Assembly: GCA_964538085.1 (NCBI GenBank)
Contig: CAZIDF010000004.1
Location: 1-64,000, forward strand
Direction: 5' to 3'
Source of the DNA: G020348385 sp964538085
Lineage (GTDB): Bacteria; Acidobacteriota; Aminicenantia; Aminicenantales; Aminicenantaceae
Length of the DNA: 64,000 nt
The notes under the pieces were generated by a model. The model was given only the letters and a program-made list of their open reading frames with translations. It was not told the DNA's origin and ran no database searches. Position 1 is the first letter of the stretch. Each line of letters opens with the position of its first letter. The position numbers and the translations under genes were made by a program. Shown in pieces: positions 8,818-17,488 of the stretch.

Positions 8818-9063
8818 ATGTTCGGAAATATCGGATTCCCGGAACTCCTGGTCATACTGGTTATAGCTCTGCTCGTTTTTGGGCCTAAAAAATTACCTGA
8901 GGTTGGAAGGTCCCTCGGCAAAGCCCTCCGAGAATTCCGCAAGACATCCGATGAGATCAAAGAAAAAATCGAAGAAGAGATCCATGCCGAGGAGTTCAAA
9001 GATATAAAAGAAGAGATCACCAGACAAGTAGGAGAGGATGAGGAAGGGAAAAAAGTCTCCTGA
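8818..9063 (+). CDS. tatA: Twin-arginine translocase subunit TatA/TatE
   Basis: TatA oligomers form the size-adapting element of the Tat pathway, which exports folded proteins. The 81-aa protein has the standard design: a short N-terminal transmembrane helix (residues 7-21), the FGPKKLPEVG hinge (21-30), an amphipathic helix with GKALREFRK, and an acidic charged tail. The tail is rich in Glu/Lys, as usual for TatA. tatC follows on the same strand with its earliest start inside the tatA end. Confidence 0.95.
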   Translation: MFGNIGFPELLVILVIALLVFGPKKLPEVGRSLGKALREFRKTSDEIKEKIEEEIHAEEFKDIKEEITRQVGEDEEGKKVS

Positions 9064-9814
9064 CGAGATGACCTTCCTCGAACATCTCGAAGATCTCAGA
9101 AAACGCCTTTTTTACTCCTTCATCTCTTTGTTCGTCGGCCTCGTCCCTGCCTGGTTCTTTCATAAGGAACTGTTCGACATTTTGGCTCATCCCGTCACCC
9201 AGTATCTTCCCGAGGGGACCAAACTGACCTTTATCAAACTCACGGCTCCATTCATGCTCTACATCAAAGTCTCTTTCCTTGCTTCCCTTTTCATCAGTTC
9301 TCCATTTATCTTTTACCAGATTTGGATGTTTATCGCCCCGGGTCTTTATCGAAAAGAGAAAAAATACGTCTTCCCCTTTGTCCTTTTTACCACTTTCTTT
9401 TTTTCGGCTGGGGCTATTTTCGGCTACTATGTCGTTTTTCCCTTTGCCTGCCGATTCTTTTTGAGCATGGGCGCTGAGTTCGAGCCAATCATCACAGCTG
9501 ATGATTATTTCAGCTTAGCCTTGAGGGTTCTTTTGGGTATTGCCGTCGTGTTCGAACTTCCCACTCTGGCCTTTTTTCTTGCCCGGATGGGGATTCTCAC
9601 TGCCAGATGGATGGTAAAAAACTTCAAGTATGCCGTGCTCATGATCTTTGTGATCGCCGCCATCATTACGCCTACACCGGATTGGATGACCCAAAGCATC
9701 ATCGCATTCCCGATGCTCGCTCTGTATGGCCTGAGTATTCTCATCGCCCTTATCTTCGGCAAGAAAAAAGAGAAAAAGAAAGAAGAGGACACGGAAGACG
9801 ACCTCGCTGGATAG
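9038..9814 (+). CDS. tatC: Twin-arginine translocase subunit TatC
   Basis: TatC recognises twin-arginine signal peptides and nucleates the translocon. The 258-aa protein has the N-terminal signature MTFLEHLEDLRKRL, six predicted membrane segments and a lysine-rich cytoplasmic tail. The start is uncertain. ATG at 9038 sits behind GGAGAGG and overlaps tatA by 26 nt. ATG at 9068 gives a product beginning exactly at the conserved motif but has only a distant ribosome binding site. The next gene starts one nucleotide after the stop, so the operon continues. Confidence 0.95.
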   Translation: MRKGKKSPDEMTFLEHLEDLRKRLFYSFISLFVGLVPAWFFHKELFDILAHPVTQYLPEGTKLTFIKLTAPFMLYIKVSFLASLFISSPFIFYQIWMFIAPGLYRKEKKYVFPFVLFTTFFFSAGAIFGYYVVFPFACRFFLSMGAEFEPIITADDYFSLALRVLLGIAVVFELPTLAFFLARMGILTARWMVKNFKYAVLMIFVIAAIITPTPDWMTQSIIAFPMLALYGLSILIALIFGKKKEKKKEEDTEDDLAG

Positions 9815-9815
9815 G

Positions 9816-11099
9816 ATGGGTAGAGAGAAAGTCTTGCTTCGGTTTGTCCCGGATTACGATCCATCCCGCATCAAACAGGTTATCCAGGACGGTCTTGCTG
9901 AATTTGGCCTATCTGAAACACCCCATTCCGATATCACTATTAAACCCAACGTCGTCATGGCCCACCACCAGATCGCTCCCTCCGCCTTTACCCGGTCAGA
10001 ATTCCTGGACGGCTTGATCCAAGCCCTGCAAAATGGCCGGAGTCCTGCATCCAAAATCACGGTCACAGAAAAATGCGGGGCCGGCATTCCCACATCCCGG
10101 ATGTTCCGGAGAGCGGGCTATTATTCGCTCAAAAAAAAACACAAAATAAAACTTCAACCGATAGAGGAATCCAAAAAGAAAAAAATCCCCCTCCAAAAGG
10201 GAAAAATCCACGACAGGATCACCACAGCCCGGAAAATCGTCGACAACGATTTCCTGATCTATACTCCCAAACTCAAGAGCAACTCCTTGACCCATGGTCT
10301 GACCGCCGCCATCAAGCTCAATATGGGGATCCTGTGCGACAGAGAACGGATGTGGAACCACAACCTTCATCTTGATGAAAAGGTCGTCGACCTCCTGGAA
10401 GTCGGCCATCCCGACTTTATCGCCACCGATGCGGTGGAAATCTCGATGGGAGGAAATCATCTCACACAACACGGATATCCGTTGGGCCTCATCATCCTGG
10501 CCACAAATCCCGTGGCGCATGATTCAGTCTGTGCCCGCATATTTCATTTGGATCCTTTCCAGATCCCCCATTTGAGGTTGGCTCACGAAAGGGGATACGG
10601 CCCGCTGGACCTATCCGCGATAGACATCAAAGGCGACATATCCCTCCAAGACATTCAAAAAAAAACTAAAGACTGGGAGACAGGATTCATCCGGGTGGAT
10701 AATGTGGATTGCAACATCCACGTCCTTCCGGGTGAGCCATACTGTACAGGGGGTTGTCACGGAGTATTTTTGGACTGGTTGTACATGATAAAAGACAGAA
10801 AACCAGAACTCTGGAAAAAGCTCCCCCCATGGACAACCGTTATCGGGAAATACCCAGGGGATGTCACGGCGGATCGTGTGCTGATCATCGGCACATGTTC
10901 TGAAGTCCAAGGACGTTTGAAAGCCAAAAAAATCCGCCGCATAAAGGGATGTCCGCCCAAACACAAGGATCTCGTTCTCTGGATGTTTCTCAAAACAGGA
11001 ATAGTCAATCCAATGTTTCGTTTGGATCTGATCATCGATGCTTATCCTTGCCTTTTCTTATGCTGGATGAGGCGGCTATTCAAAGGCAGGGTCAAATGA
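9816..11099 (+). CDS. DUF362 domain protein
   Basis: The 427-aa protein belongs to the DUF362 family, members of which are often linked to iron-sulfur or redox enzymes but mostly lack a defined reaction. The conserved parts are IKPNVV near residue 47, the KLKSNSLTHGLTAAIKLNMG segment (about 151-170) and the GGNHLTQHGYPLG region. No CxxC ferredoxin motif is present, although a GEPYCTGGCHGVF cysteine pair lies near residue 310. There is no signal peptide, so it should be cytoplasmic. It begins 1 nt after tatC and ends in a 4-nt overlap with the aldehyde dehydrogenase, so a shared function with that enzyme is more likely than one with Tat. The function is unknown. Confidence 0.85.
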   Translation: MGREKVLLRFVPDYDPSRIKQVIQDGLAEFGLSETPHSDITIKPNVVMAHHQIAPSAFTRSEFLDGLIQALQNGRSPASKITVTEKCGAGIPTSRMFRRAGYYSLKKKHKIKLQPIEESKKKKIPLQKGKIHDRITTARKIVDNDFLIYTPKLKSNSLTHGLTAAIKLNMGILCDRERMWNHNLHLDEKVVDLLEVGHPDFIATDAVEISMGGNHLTQHGYPLGLIILATNPVAHDSVCARIFHLDPFQIPHLRLAHERGYGPLDLSAIDIKGDISLQDIQKKTKDWETGFIRVDNVDCNIHVLPGEPYCTGGCHGVFLDWLYMIKDRKPELWKKLPPWTTVIGKYPGDVTADRVLIIGTCSEVQGRLKAKKIRRIKGCPPKHKDLVLWMFLKTGIVNPMFRLDLIIDAYPCLFLCWMRRLFKGRVK

Positions 11100-12745
11100 C
11101 CCTGGACGGAAAGCTTATCATCAACGGAACAAGAGTCGAAACTCCCCACAAAAAAACCTCCCTGAATCCTGCGACTCTGGAGCTGGTCGGAAAAGTTTGC
11201 CTGGCATCCAACCAAGAATGCCAGTTAGCCATAAAAGAAGCAAAAAAAGCTTATCCTGCATGGAAAAACCTTCCTTTATCCGACAAACGAAAAATTTTCA
11301 CCGAAGCAAAAAAAATCCTTTTGCACAGGAGCGAAACGGCCGCCCGTTTGATAACCGAAGAAAAGGGATCACCCTATCCAGAATCCTTTTCCAGCGAGAT
11401 TTTCGCCAGTCTCGGGGCTTTGGATTATTATACAAGGAAAATGAAGAGACTCCTTCGTCCCCATCGGGTGAAACACACGGTCTCGCTTTTTTTCAACAAA
11501 AAAAGCACCTTTCATTTCGAACCGTTAGGCCCGACCTTGGTCATCGCTCCCTGGAATTTTCCATTCCTCATCGCCATGTACGATGTGTTGAGCGCCCTTT
11601 CAGCCGGCAATACGGTCATCCTCAGGCCGTCATCCTCGACCCCTTTTACAGGCCTTTTGGTGGGTGAAATATTGACCGAAGCCGGCCTTCCACCTGGCGT
11701 GCTCAACATCATCAACTGCAAAATCCCCCAAGCCGAAGAAATGATCGTTCACCCGGATATCCAGTCCATCATGTTCACCGGAAGCGTGTCCACAGGAAAG
11801 AGGATTATGGAGCTGGCGAGCCGTAATTTAACCAATCTCGCCCTCGAGCTGGGCGGAAAGGACCCGATGGTTGTCTGTCCCGATGCCGACATCGAAAGGG
11901 CTGCACGCGGGGCGGTATGGGCCGGTTTCATGAACTGCGGCCAGAGCTGCGGATCGATCGAGCGCGTGTATGTCGCCGAGGAAATCGCAGAGGAGTTCAC
12001 CCAACGCGTGGTGGATCTCGCAAAAAAAATCAAAGTGGGCAATCCCATGGACCCAGGAGTTGAAATGGGCCCCATGGCCACACTTTCTCAATTACAAACT
12101 GTCAAGGATCACATCCAGGACGCCGAAGCGAAGGGTGCAAAGATCCTTTATGGAGGGAAACATAACACATCTCTTCCCGGTTACTTCATCAATCCCACCG
12201 TGCTTTCCGAAGTCGATCACACGATGAAGATCATGAGAGAAGAGACTTTCGGTCCAACGCTGCCGATCATGACATATGCGGATCCAGAACAAGCTATTTC
12301 TCTGGCAAACGACAGCTCCCTCGGGCTCACAGCCTCGGTATGGACACAGAGCAAAAAGCGAGCATCATGGATGGCCAAAAGGTTAGAAACCGGGTCCGTT
12401 ACAATAAACGACCACATGTTTTCCTTTATCGAGCCCGCAGCGATCTGGGGAGGTATCAAACAAACTGGGATGGGCCGATCCCACGGACCGTTCGGGCTTC
12501 AGGAACTGGTGAACATCAAGTTCGTGAGCTTCGACTTCCTCAAAAAAAAGAAGCAACTCTGGTGGTTTCCGTATGACAGCGGATTGGCCTCGCTACTGAA
12601 AAAAGCGGCCATTCTGTTTCATCACGACCGTATCAGAGAACGTTTAAAAGCCCTCCTGCGCCTCATCCCCTTTTTAAAACGAATCCACGAAGAAAGCTCT
12701 CTGGTCAACTTCACCAAAAATTTTTTCCGCTATTTCCGGAAATAA
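11096..12745 (+). CDS. NAD(P)-dependent aldehyde dehydrogenase with C-terminal extension
   Basis: The enzyme oxidises an aldehyde to an acid (or acyl product). I take ATG 11096, which overlaps the DUF362 stop as ATGA; longer starts would lie inside that gene. The 549-aa protein has PWNFP (N154), FTGSVSTGK (cofactor loop), the general base E251 in LELGGKDP and the nucleophile C285 in NCGQSC, so it should be active. After the normal family end (about residue 480) there is a basic extension of roughly 65 residues with LWWFP and amphipathic helices, which might bind membrane or a partner. The substrate is unknown; succinate-semialdehyde-type and long-chain aldehydes are both possible. Confidence 0.9.
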   Translation: MTLDGKLIINGTRVETPHKKTSLNPATLELVGKVCLASNQECQLAIKEAKKAYPAWKNLPLSDKRKIFTEAKKILLHRSETAARLITEEKGSPYPESFSSEIFASLGALDYYTRKMKRLLRPHRVKHTVSLFFNKKSTFHFEPLGPTLVIAPWNFPFLIAMYDVLSALSAGNTVILRPSSSTPFTGLLVGEILTEAGLPPGVLNIINCKIPQAEEMIVHPDIQSIMFTGSVSTGKRIMELASRNLTNLALELGGKDPMVVCPDADIERAARGAVWAGFMNCGQSCGSIERVYVAEEIAEEFTQRVVDLAKKIKVGNPMDPGVEMGPMATLSQLQTVKDHIQDAEAKGAKILYGGKHNTSLPGYFINPTVLSEVDHTMKIMREETFGPTLPIMTYADPEQAISLANDSSLGLTASVWTQSKKRASWMAKRLETGSVTINDHMFSFIEPAAIWGGIKQTGMGRSHGPFGLQELVNIKFVSFDFLKKKKQLWWFPYDSGLASLLKKAAILFHHDRIRERLKALLRLIPFLKRIHEESSLVNFTKNFFRYFRK

Positions 12746-12825
12746 GGAAAACCTCCGATCAAAACCCATTGCTTCTGGATATCAGCGGAGGCGCTGCTTG
12801 CGATGGCTTTAGGAGCGCTGGCCTA

Positions 12826-12855
12826 TTGACCAAACCTTTTTTGATATGGTATGTT
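12826..12855 (+). promoter_or_regulatory. Candidate promoter of the kinase-deaminase-SIS-NamZ operon
   Basis: TTGACC (12826-12831) is followed after 18 nt by TATGTT (12850-12855). Transcription would begin near 12862, which places the in-frame ATG at 12846 outside the message and favours ATG 12879 as the start of the kinase gene. Confidence 0.5.
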
Positions 12856-12878
12856 CACCGCATGATTCCGGAAAAAAA

Positions 12879-13418
12879 ATGAAAAAAAAAGCGCAGTTGA
12901 TCGGATTGACAGGAACGAACGGGGCGGGAAAGGGAGAAGCGGCTTCATTTTTTGTGGAAAAAAGTTACGTTTACTTTTCCTTATCCGATGTGATCCGCGA
13001 GGAGCTGCAGAAGAAAAATCAAGAAATCACACGCAATAATATGATCAAGATGGGCAATTTAATGCGAAAGCATCGTTCGCCGGACATCCTGGCGCGCTTG
13101 GTGGCACAAAAGATCGAAGGAAAAGCCGTCATAGATAGCATTCGCAACCCCAAGGAAGTGGCGTTTTTTCAAAAGCGAGAGAATTTCATGCTTCTCGCCA
13201 TCGATGCTCCCGCAGAACTGAGATTCGAACGGGTTAAAAAAAGGGGGAGACAAGAGTCGGCCTCTAGCCTACAGGAGTTTTTAGCCAAAGAGGCAGAAGA
13301 AATGGGCACAGAAGAGAGTCACCAACAGCTTCTCGCATGCATGGATATGGCAGACCACACGATCATCAATGATGGCACTCTTGAGGAATTGAGGGAAAAA
13401 CTGGAGGAATTCCTATGA
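12879..13418 (+). CDS. P-loop nucleotide kinase-like protein
   Basis: The 179-aa protein has a Walker A motif GTNGAGKG (residues 12-19) near the N terminus and the overall layout of dephospho-CoA/adenylate kinase-like P-loop enzymes: a DSIRNPKEV segment and an RFERVKKRGR lid-like basic helix. The start follows the promoter argument and a CCGGAAA upstream. It overlaps the dCMP deaminase by 4 nt (ATGA), a pairing that suggests (deoxy)nucleoside monophosphate phosphorylation. The exact substrate cannot be read from the sequence. Confidence 0.8.
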   Translation: MKKKAQLIGLTGTNGAGKGEAASFFVEKSYVYFSLSDVIREELQKKNQEITRNNMIKMGNLMRKHRSPDILARLVAQKIEGKAVIDSIRNPKEVAFFQKRENFMLLAIDAPAELRFERVKKRGRQESASSLQEFLAKEAEEMGTEESHQQLLACMDMADHTIINDGTLEELREKLEEFL

Positions 13419-13927
13419 CCTCCTGCAAACTCTCCAAAGATGAATACTATATGAATATCGCAAGAGAGGTATCCCGCAAGAGCACCTGCTTCCGGCGGGT
13501 CATCGGGGCCATTATCATTCGAGATGACCAGATCATCAGCACGGGGTATGCCGGGGCTCCGAGAAAAACCAAGGATAGTCTTCAGCATGGGTTTTGTCTC
13601 CGGGACAAGCTCAATATTCCCCATGGACAGCGCTATGAGTTGTGCCGGAGCGTTCATGCAGAACAGAATGCCATCATCAACGCGGCCCGAGCAGGGGTCA
13701 GTCTTTATAGAGGCGATATGTACATCTATGGCAGCATTCCGGGAGAAGATGGACCCATCGATGCGCTTCCCTGCTTTATCTGTAAAAAGATGATCATCAA
13801 TGCCGGCCTCGAACGCGTGGTTTGCTCATCGAAGGAAGGGAAGATCAATACTTTCCTGGTGCGCGATTGGATCGAAGATTGGCGGAAAAACGATATCATC
13901 GACGACAAGCAACAATACGGACAATAA
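13415..13927 (+). CDS. dCMP deaminase-family zinc enzyme
   Basis: The enzyme is predicted to deaminate dCMP to dUMP, feeding thymidylate synthesis. The 170-aa protein shows the zinc site of the cytidine deaminase superfamily: HAE (H81, E83) and PCFIC (C120, C123). N-terminal residues resemble ComEB/dCMP deaminases (KDEYYMNIA, then GYAGAPR). An insertion between GYAGAPR and HAE contains two cysteines (C61, C77), as in dCMP deaminases with a second structural site. Overlap with the kinase gene implies coupled translation. The deoxycytidylate specificity is family-based. Confidence 0.88.
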   Translation: MTSCKLSKDEYYMNIAREVSRKSTCFRRVIGAIIIRDDQIISTGYAGAPRKTKDSLQHGFCLRDKLNIPHGQRYELCRSVHAEQNAIINAARAGVSLYRGDMYIYGSIPGEDGPIDALPCFICKKMIINAGLERVVCSSKEGKINTFLVRDWIEDWRKNDIIDDKQQYGQ

Positions 13928-13952
13928 TCAGCGGAAAAAGGTGCGCGTTAGA

Positions 13953-16136
13953 GTGAGAAAAAATATCGGAATCCCGCTTTTGTTGTTTCTCCTCGTTGTC
14001 AATCTTTTTTCTGCATCTCTTTCCACGAAAGGCCGGAATACCTCTCAAGAAAGCCAGGCTGTAACCGATAGGGAAATCAACCTGCTCAAGCTTTTGGCCA
14101 TCATTCCTTCTCCGGAATCCATAGACTTCGTGCAAGAAAAAACGTCCTATCATCTGCACACGCTGGTCACAGAGCAGCGTCATCTCAAAACCTGGAATCT
14201 CAGCGATCGAATTGCGCAGGACTTGGAAGCCGGACTCAGGATGTTATTCGCTGTGGATGAAGATATCTCGACCAAACTCCTATCACTGGGCCGAGAGAGC
14301 GGTGGTATCGAGCGCGCTGTCCAAGCCATGGAAGGGGCCATCCTCTCCGGACACAAGATCTACCTTTTTGGATGCGGAGAAACCGGACGTTGGGCCAAAT
14401 GGGTAGAAAGCTCAATCTGGCGTCCTTTCTGGAAAGAGCTACAAGAGAGGAAAAAAATTTGGGCAAAGGTAAGTTCCCTTGTAAGAGAAGGGATCGAAAA
14501 CCGTCTTGTCGGCGAAATGCCCGGTGCGGACCGGGCTATCATCAGCCCGCTGGAAGGATGGGAAGAACTGATGGTCACAGGCCGCCTTCAGCTGGAGGAG
14601 AGGGGAATCGAACCTGGAGATGTGGTTTTTTGTGTGAGCGCAAGCGGAGAGTCTCCCGCGGTCATCGGCGCCATCTACGAAGCTCTAGATCAGTGGACGC
14701 GACGATTTCCCTACGACGCAGAAAAGATCCAAAAGAATCTTTTTTTCATTTTCAACAATCCCGAGACAGACCTCCTTCCGTTCGATCGCTGTCAAGCCGT
14801 TCTGGAGGAACCAGGCATCTCAAAAATCAATCTCACAACAGGGCCCCAAGCCATCGTGGGATTCAACCGGATGCAGGCCTCCACGATCGATGCCTTTTTG
14901 ATCGCTCAGATCGTCCAGACTGCCCTCGATCGCGCCCTCCGCAGAACGCTATCCGATAGGGAAATGGCCAATCTGGGCTTTGAAGCACCTGTCGTACTCG
15001 CCAAAAAGTTGGAGGAATTTTCTGCCGTCCTGAAAGAGGTCAGAAAGACCATTCCTGCTATCGCTAAACTCACCCTATCAGCAGAAAAAGCATCCCAAAA
15101 GGAAGGACATACGTCTTTTTTGGCCCTCAAGGGTTTCGGCACCGTTTTTAATGACTGTGCTGAAAGAGGGCCGGCATTCCATGATTGGCCCTTGGATACG
15201 GTAAAAACAACACCAAAAAAATCTCCCATCCAGGTTTGGGCCCCCCGACCAAGCCTGGAGGAGGCATGGTTCGTCCTATTGGGAAGGCCATTTCGCGGAC
15301 TCACTCCTTCATTCTACGAAAACCGGTTCGAACGGGAAATCACGGATCGTGACCATCTTCAATCGCTATTGAAAAGCCTAAAAAACGCGGCGGATGACCA
15401 ACAATATCTTTATGATTTCTCTTTTTCCGATTTCAACCTGCGTAATCGAAAGATAGACATGGAAGACCTTGGCATTCTTGTGGTTATCAGTCCAGAAGAA
15501 GCACAATTGATGGACAAAGAATCGTATTTCAGCCGGTTCGTCGCTGATCACCTTAAAAAAGAGGCCAGATCCGCCCTGATCGTCATGACAGAAAAATCCG
15601 AAAATGACATAATAAAAGCGGTCCAGAAATTTCAGGGGTTCGACCCGACAGGAAAGGATGTCTTGATTATCCTTCCGATGGAATCAAAAAACGATCCTTT
15701 GGCGATAAACCGGCTTATTGCCTTAAAAATCATCATGAATGCCCACTCTACGGCCGTCATGGCAAGATCCGGGAGGATCTTCGGAAATACACTTACCGCA
15801 ATTTATCCGAACGATCCCAGATCTGTCGACCGCGCGACCGCCCAGCTTCAGTCGCATGTGAACGATGCCCTCAAACGGCCCGGATGGGTAAAACGCCACG
15901 GGATCCTGAAGCCCATCTCCTTCGGTGAAGCCAATGCGGTCCTCTTCGATTCCATCCATTTCCTGAAAAAAGAGCGAGGGAAGTTCAACAGGCCCTTCGA
16001 TATTGGACTCTGTATCATCCGTGTCCTCGAATCTCTCCGGCTCAAAAAGGCTGTTTCCCCAGAAGAAGCTTTGTTTATCGTCCAAAACCGAGGTCTCCAA
16101 AAGTATTTGAATGATGTCACTGCACAAATCAATTAA
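13953..16136 (+). CDS. Large MurQ/GKRP-like SIS-domain protein with N-terminal signal sequence
   Basis: The 727-aa product starts at GTG 13953, placed 9 nt after AAGGTG; an alternative GTG is at 13941. Residues 1-22 (VRKNIG, then PLLLFLLVVNLFSASLS) form a signal peptide or membrane anchor. The rest resembles N-acetylmuramate-6-phosphate etherase and its double-SIS relative, the glucokinase regulatory protein. An early TEQR...LSDRIAQDL stretch is followed by FGCGETGRWAKWVE (first phosphosugar loop) and FCVSASGESPAVIGA. Far downstream are MNAHSTAVMARSGRIFGN and a second SIS-like region. MurQ is about 300 aa and cytoplasmic, so both the length and the export signal are odd. The gene overlaps the NamZ-like muramidase by 26 nt, pointing to peptidoglycan sugar handling. 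Activity, cleavage and location are unproven. Confidence 0.75.
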   Translation: MRKNIGIPLLLFLLVVNLFSASLSTKGRNTSQESQAVTDREINLLKLLAIIPSPESIDFVQEKTSYHLHTLVTEQRHLKTWNLSDRIAQDLEAGLRMLFAVDEDISTKLLSLGRESGGIERAVQAMEGAILSGHKIYLFGCGETGRWAKWVESSIWRPFWKELQERKKIWAKVSSLVREGIENRLVGEMPGADRAIISPLEGWEELMVTGRLQLEERGIEPGDVVFCVSASGESPAVIGAIYEALDQWTRRFPYDAEKIQKNLFFIFNNPETDLLPFDRCQAVLEEPGISKINLTTGPQAIVGFNRMQASTIDAFLIAQIVQTALDRALRRTLSDREMANLGFEAPVVLAKKLEEFSAVLKEVRKTIPAIAKLTLSAEKASQKEGHTSFLALKGFGTVFNDCAERGPAFHDWPLDTVKTTPKKSPIQVWAPRPSLEEAWFVLLGRPFRGLTPSFYENRFEREITDRDHLQSLLKSLKNAADDQQYLYDFSFSDFNLRNRKIDMEDLGILVVISPEEAQLMDKESYFSRFVADHLKKEARSALIVMTEKSENDIIKAVQKFQGFDPTGKDVLIILPMESKNDPLAINRLIALKIIMNAHSTAVMARSGRIFGNTLTAIYPNDPRSVDRATAQLQSHVNDALKRPGWVKRHGILKPISFGEANAVLFDSIHFLKKERGKFNRPFDIGLCIIRVLESLRLKKAVSPEEALFIVQNRGLQKYLNDVTAQIN

Positions 16137-17370
16137 GCCTGGCCCACAATTCAGGATATTCATTCTGCTGGTGGGAATTCTCGCTGCAACTTGGATCTTT
16201 GCGACACAACAAAGAACGAAACTCGGGAACGAAATCTTTATCCAGACATTGCTCCCCCAACTCAACCAGCAAAAACTGGGGCTTGTTTGCAATCAAACAT
16301 CCCTTCTTCCCGGCGGAAAATCGCTGATCGAAGCGTTGATAGAAAAAGGAGCCATTGTGGAAGCTGTTTTTGTGCCAGAACATGGTTTCAAAGGAAGGCT
16401 TGAAGCCGGATCAGAGGTTCAAGACAGCCTCTTGGAAAATATCAATATCTACAGCTTGTACGGAAAAACCAGGAGGCCGACCCAAGGTCAAGCTCAATCC
16501 GTAGATGCTTTCATTTTCGACATCCAAGATGTGGGCACACGGTATTACACCTACATAACGACGCTCAAATACATCATGGAATCGGCAGCGGCATACGGAA
16601 AAGCGGTCTATGTGCTCGATCGCCCCAATCCAGCAGGGGGAAATATCGTGGAAGGACCTCTCCTCGATCCTCAGTTTGAATCATTCAGGGGAGCTTTTCC
16701 GATTCCAGTCAGGTACGGGCTGACTATCGGAGAATTGGCCTTGATGATGAGAGGAGAGGGGTGGGTTCCGCCCGAGGTCGAACTTCACGTTGTTCGGATG
16801 ACACACTGGGACCGCCGTTTTTTCTGGGAAGACACAGGTCTTCGCTGGATCCCCACCTCTCCGAACATTCCCTTTTCGGAAACGGCCATCATCTATCCAG
16901 GCACAGGTTTGCTTGGAGCCTTCACGATCAATCCGGGTCTTGGAACATCGAATCCTTTCCTCCAGTTCGGCGCCCCTTGGCTCGACACAAAGACAATCAT
17001 CCAAAAACTGGGAGGAGGAACAGATTATGGTGTCGAACTCCAGCCCCTGATCTATACCCCAAAGTCTCTTCCTGGCAAAACCCTCCATCCGCCATACGAA
17101 AACATAGCCTGCCAAGGAATCCACGTCCACATTTCCCAAAAAAGCAGATTCTATTCTCTCCGTTTCACTCTCAACCTCATCAAGGCCATACACGAAACAC
17201 ACCCGGGAAAAATACGGCTCTACCCGGAAAGCCTCAATCAGATGTTCGGCAACAATCTTCTCGAAAGATATATCGAGGGCACACTGAGCTTCAAGGAATT
17301 GCTGAAGGAAATAGAAAAAGATGAATTGGCGTTCATCCAAATGCGCCAAAAATACCTCCTCTATGAATGA
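16111..17370 (+). CDS. Exo-beta-N-acetylmuramidase NamZ-like protein (DUF1343)
   Basis: DUF1343 proteins include NamZ, which removes N-acetylmuramic acid from the non-reducing end of peptidoglycan fragments. The 419-aa protein has an N-terminal membrane segment (about residues 16-31). Conserved family parts follow: GLVCNQTSL, VPEHGFKG, a FDIQDVGTRYYTY segment, LDRPNPAGG, and later SPNIPF and YPGTGL. It should act outside the inner membrane. The start (ATG 16111 or 16114) overlaps the upstream SIS gene, so the two are translationally linked. Together they suggest a muropeptide salvage step, although no MurNAc transporter or kinase is seen nearby. Confidence 0.88.
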   Translation: MMSLHKSIKPGPQFRIFILLVGILAATWIFATQQRTKLGNEIFIQTLLPQLNQQKLGLVCNQTSLLPGGKSLIEALIEKGAIVEAVFVPEHGFKGRLEAGSEVQDSLLENINIYSLYGKTRRPTQGQAQSVDAFIFDIQDVGTRYYTYITTLKYIMESAAAYGKAVYVLDRPNPAGGNIVEGPLLDPQFESFRGAFPIPVRYGLTIGELALMMRGEGWVPPEVELHVVRMTHWDRRFFWEDTGLRWIPTSPNIPFSETAIIYPGTGLLGAFTINPGLGTSNPFLQFGAPWLDTKTIIQKLGGGTDYGVELQPLIYTPKSLPGKTLHPPYENIACQGIHVHISQKSRFYSLRFTLNLIKAIHETHPGKIRLYPESLNQMFGNNLLERYIEGTLSFKELLKEIEKDELAFIQMRQKYLLYE

Positions 17371-17488
17371 CACGGATCTGAGCTATTTACTAGTCAAGAT
17401 TGCCGCAACGACAAGGAAGTGGCCCATGGACTGAGGTGATTCACCGCTGTCTCAATCCTTTAATGTAGGGTGGGGTGGGTTGGCCAGA

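Noticed and set aside
10949..11095. Longer start for the aldehyde dehydrogenase
   Set aside because: The extra 49 codons lie inside the DUF362 gene; the ATGA overlap at 11096 gives a product that starts where the family does.
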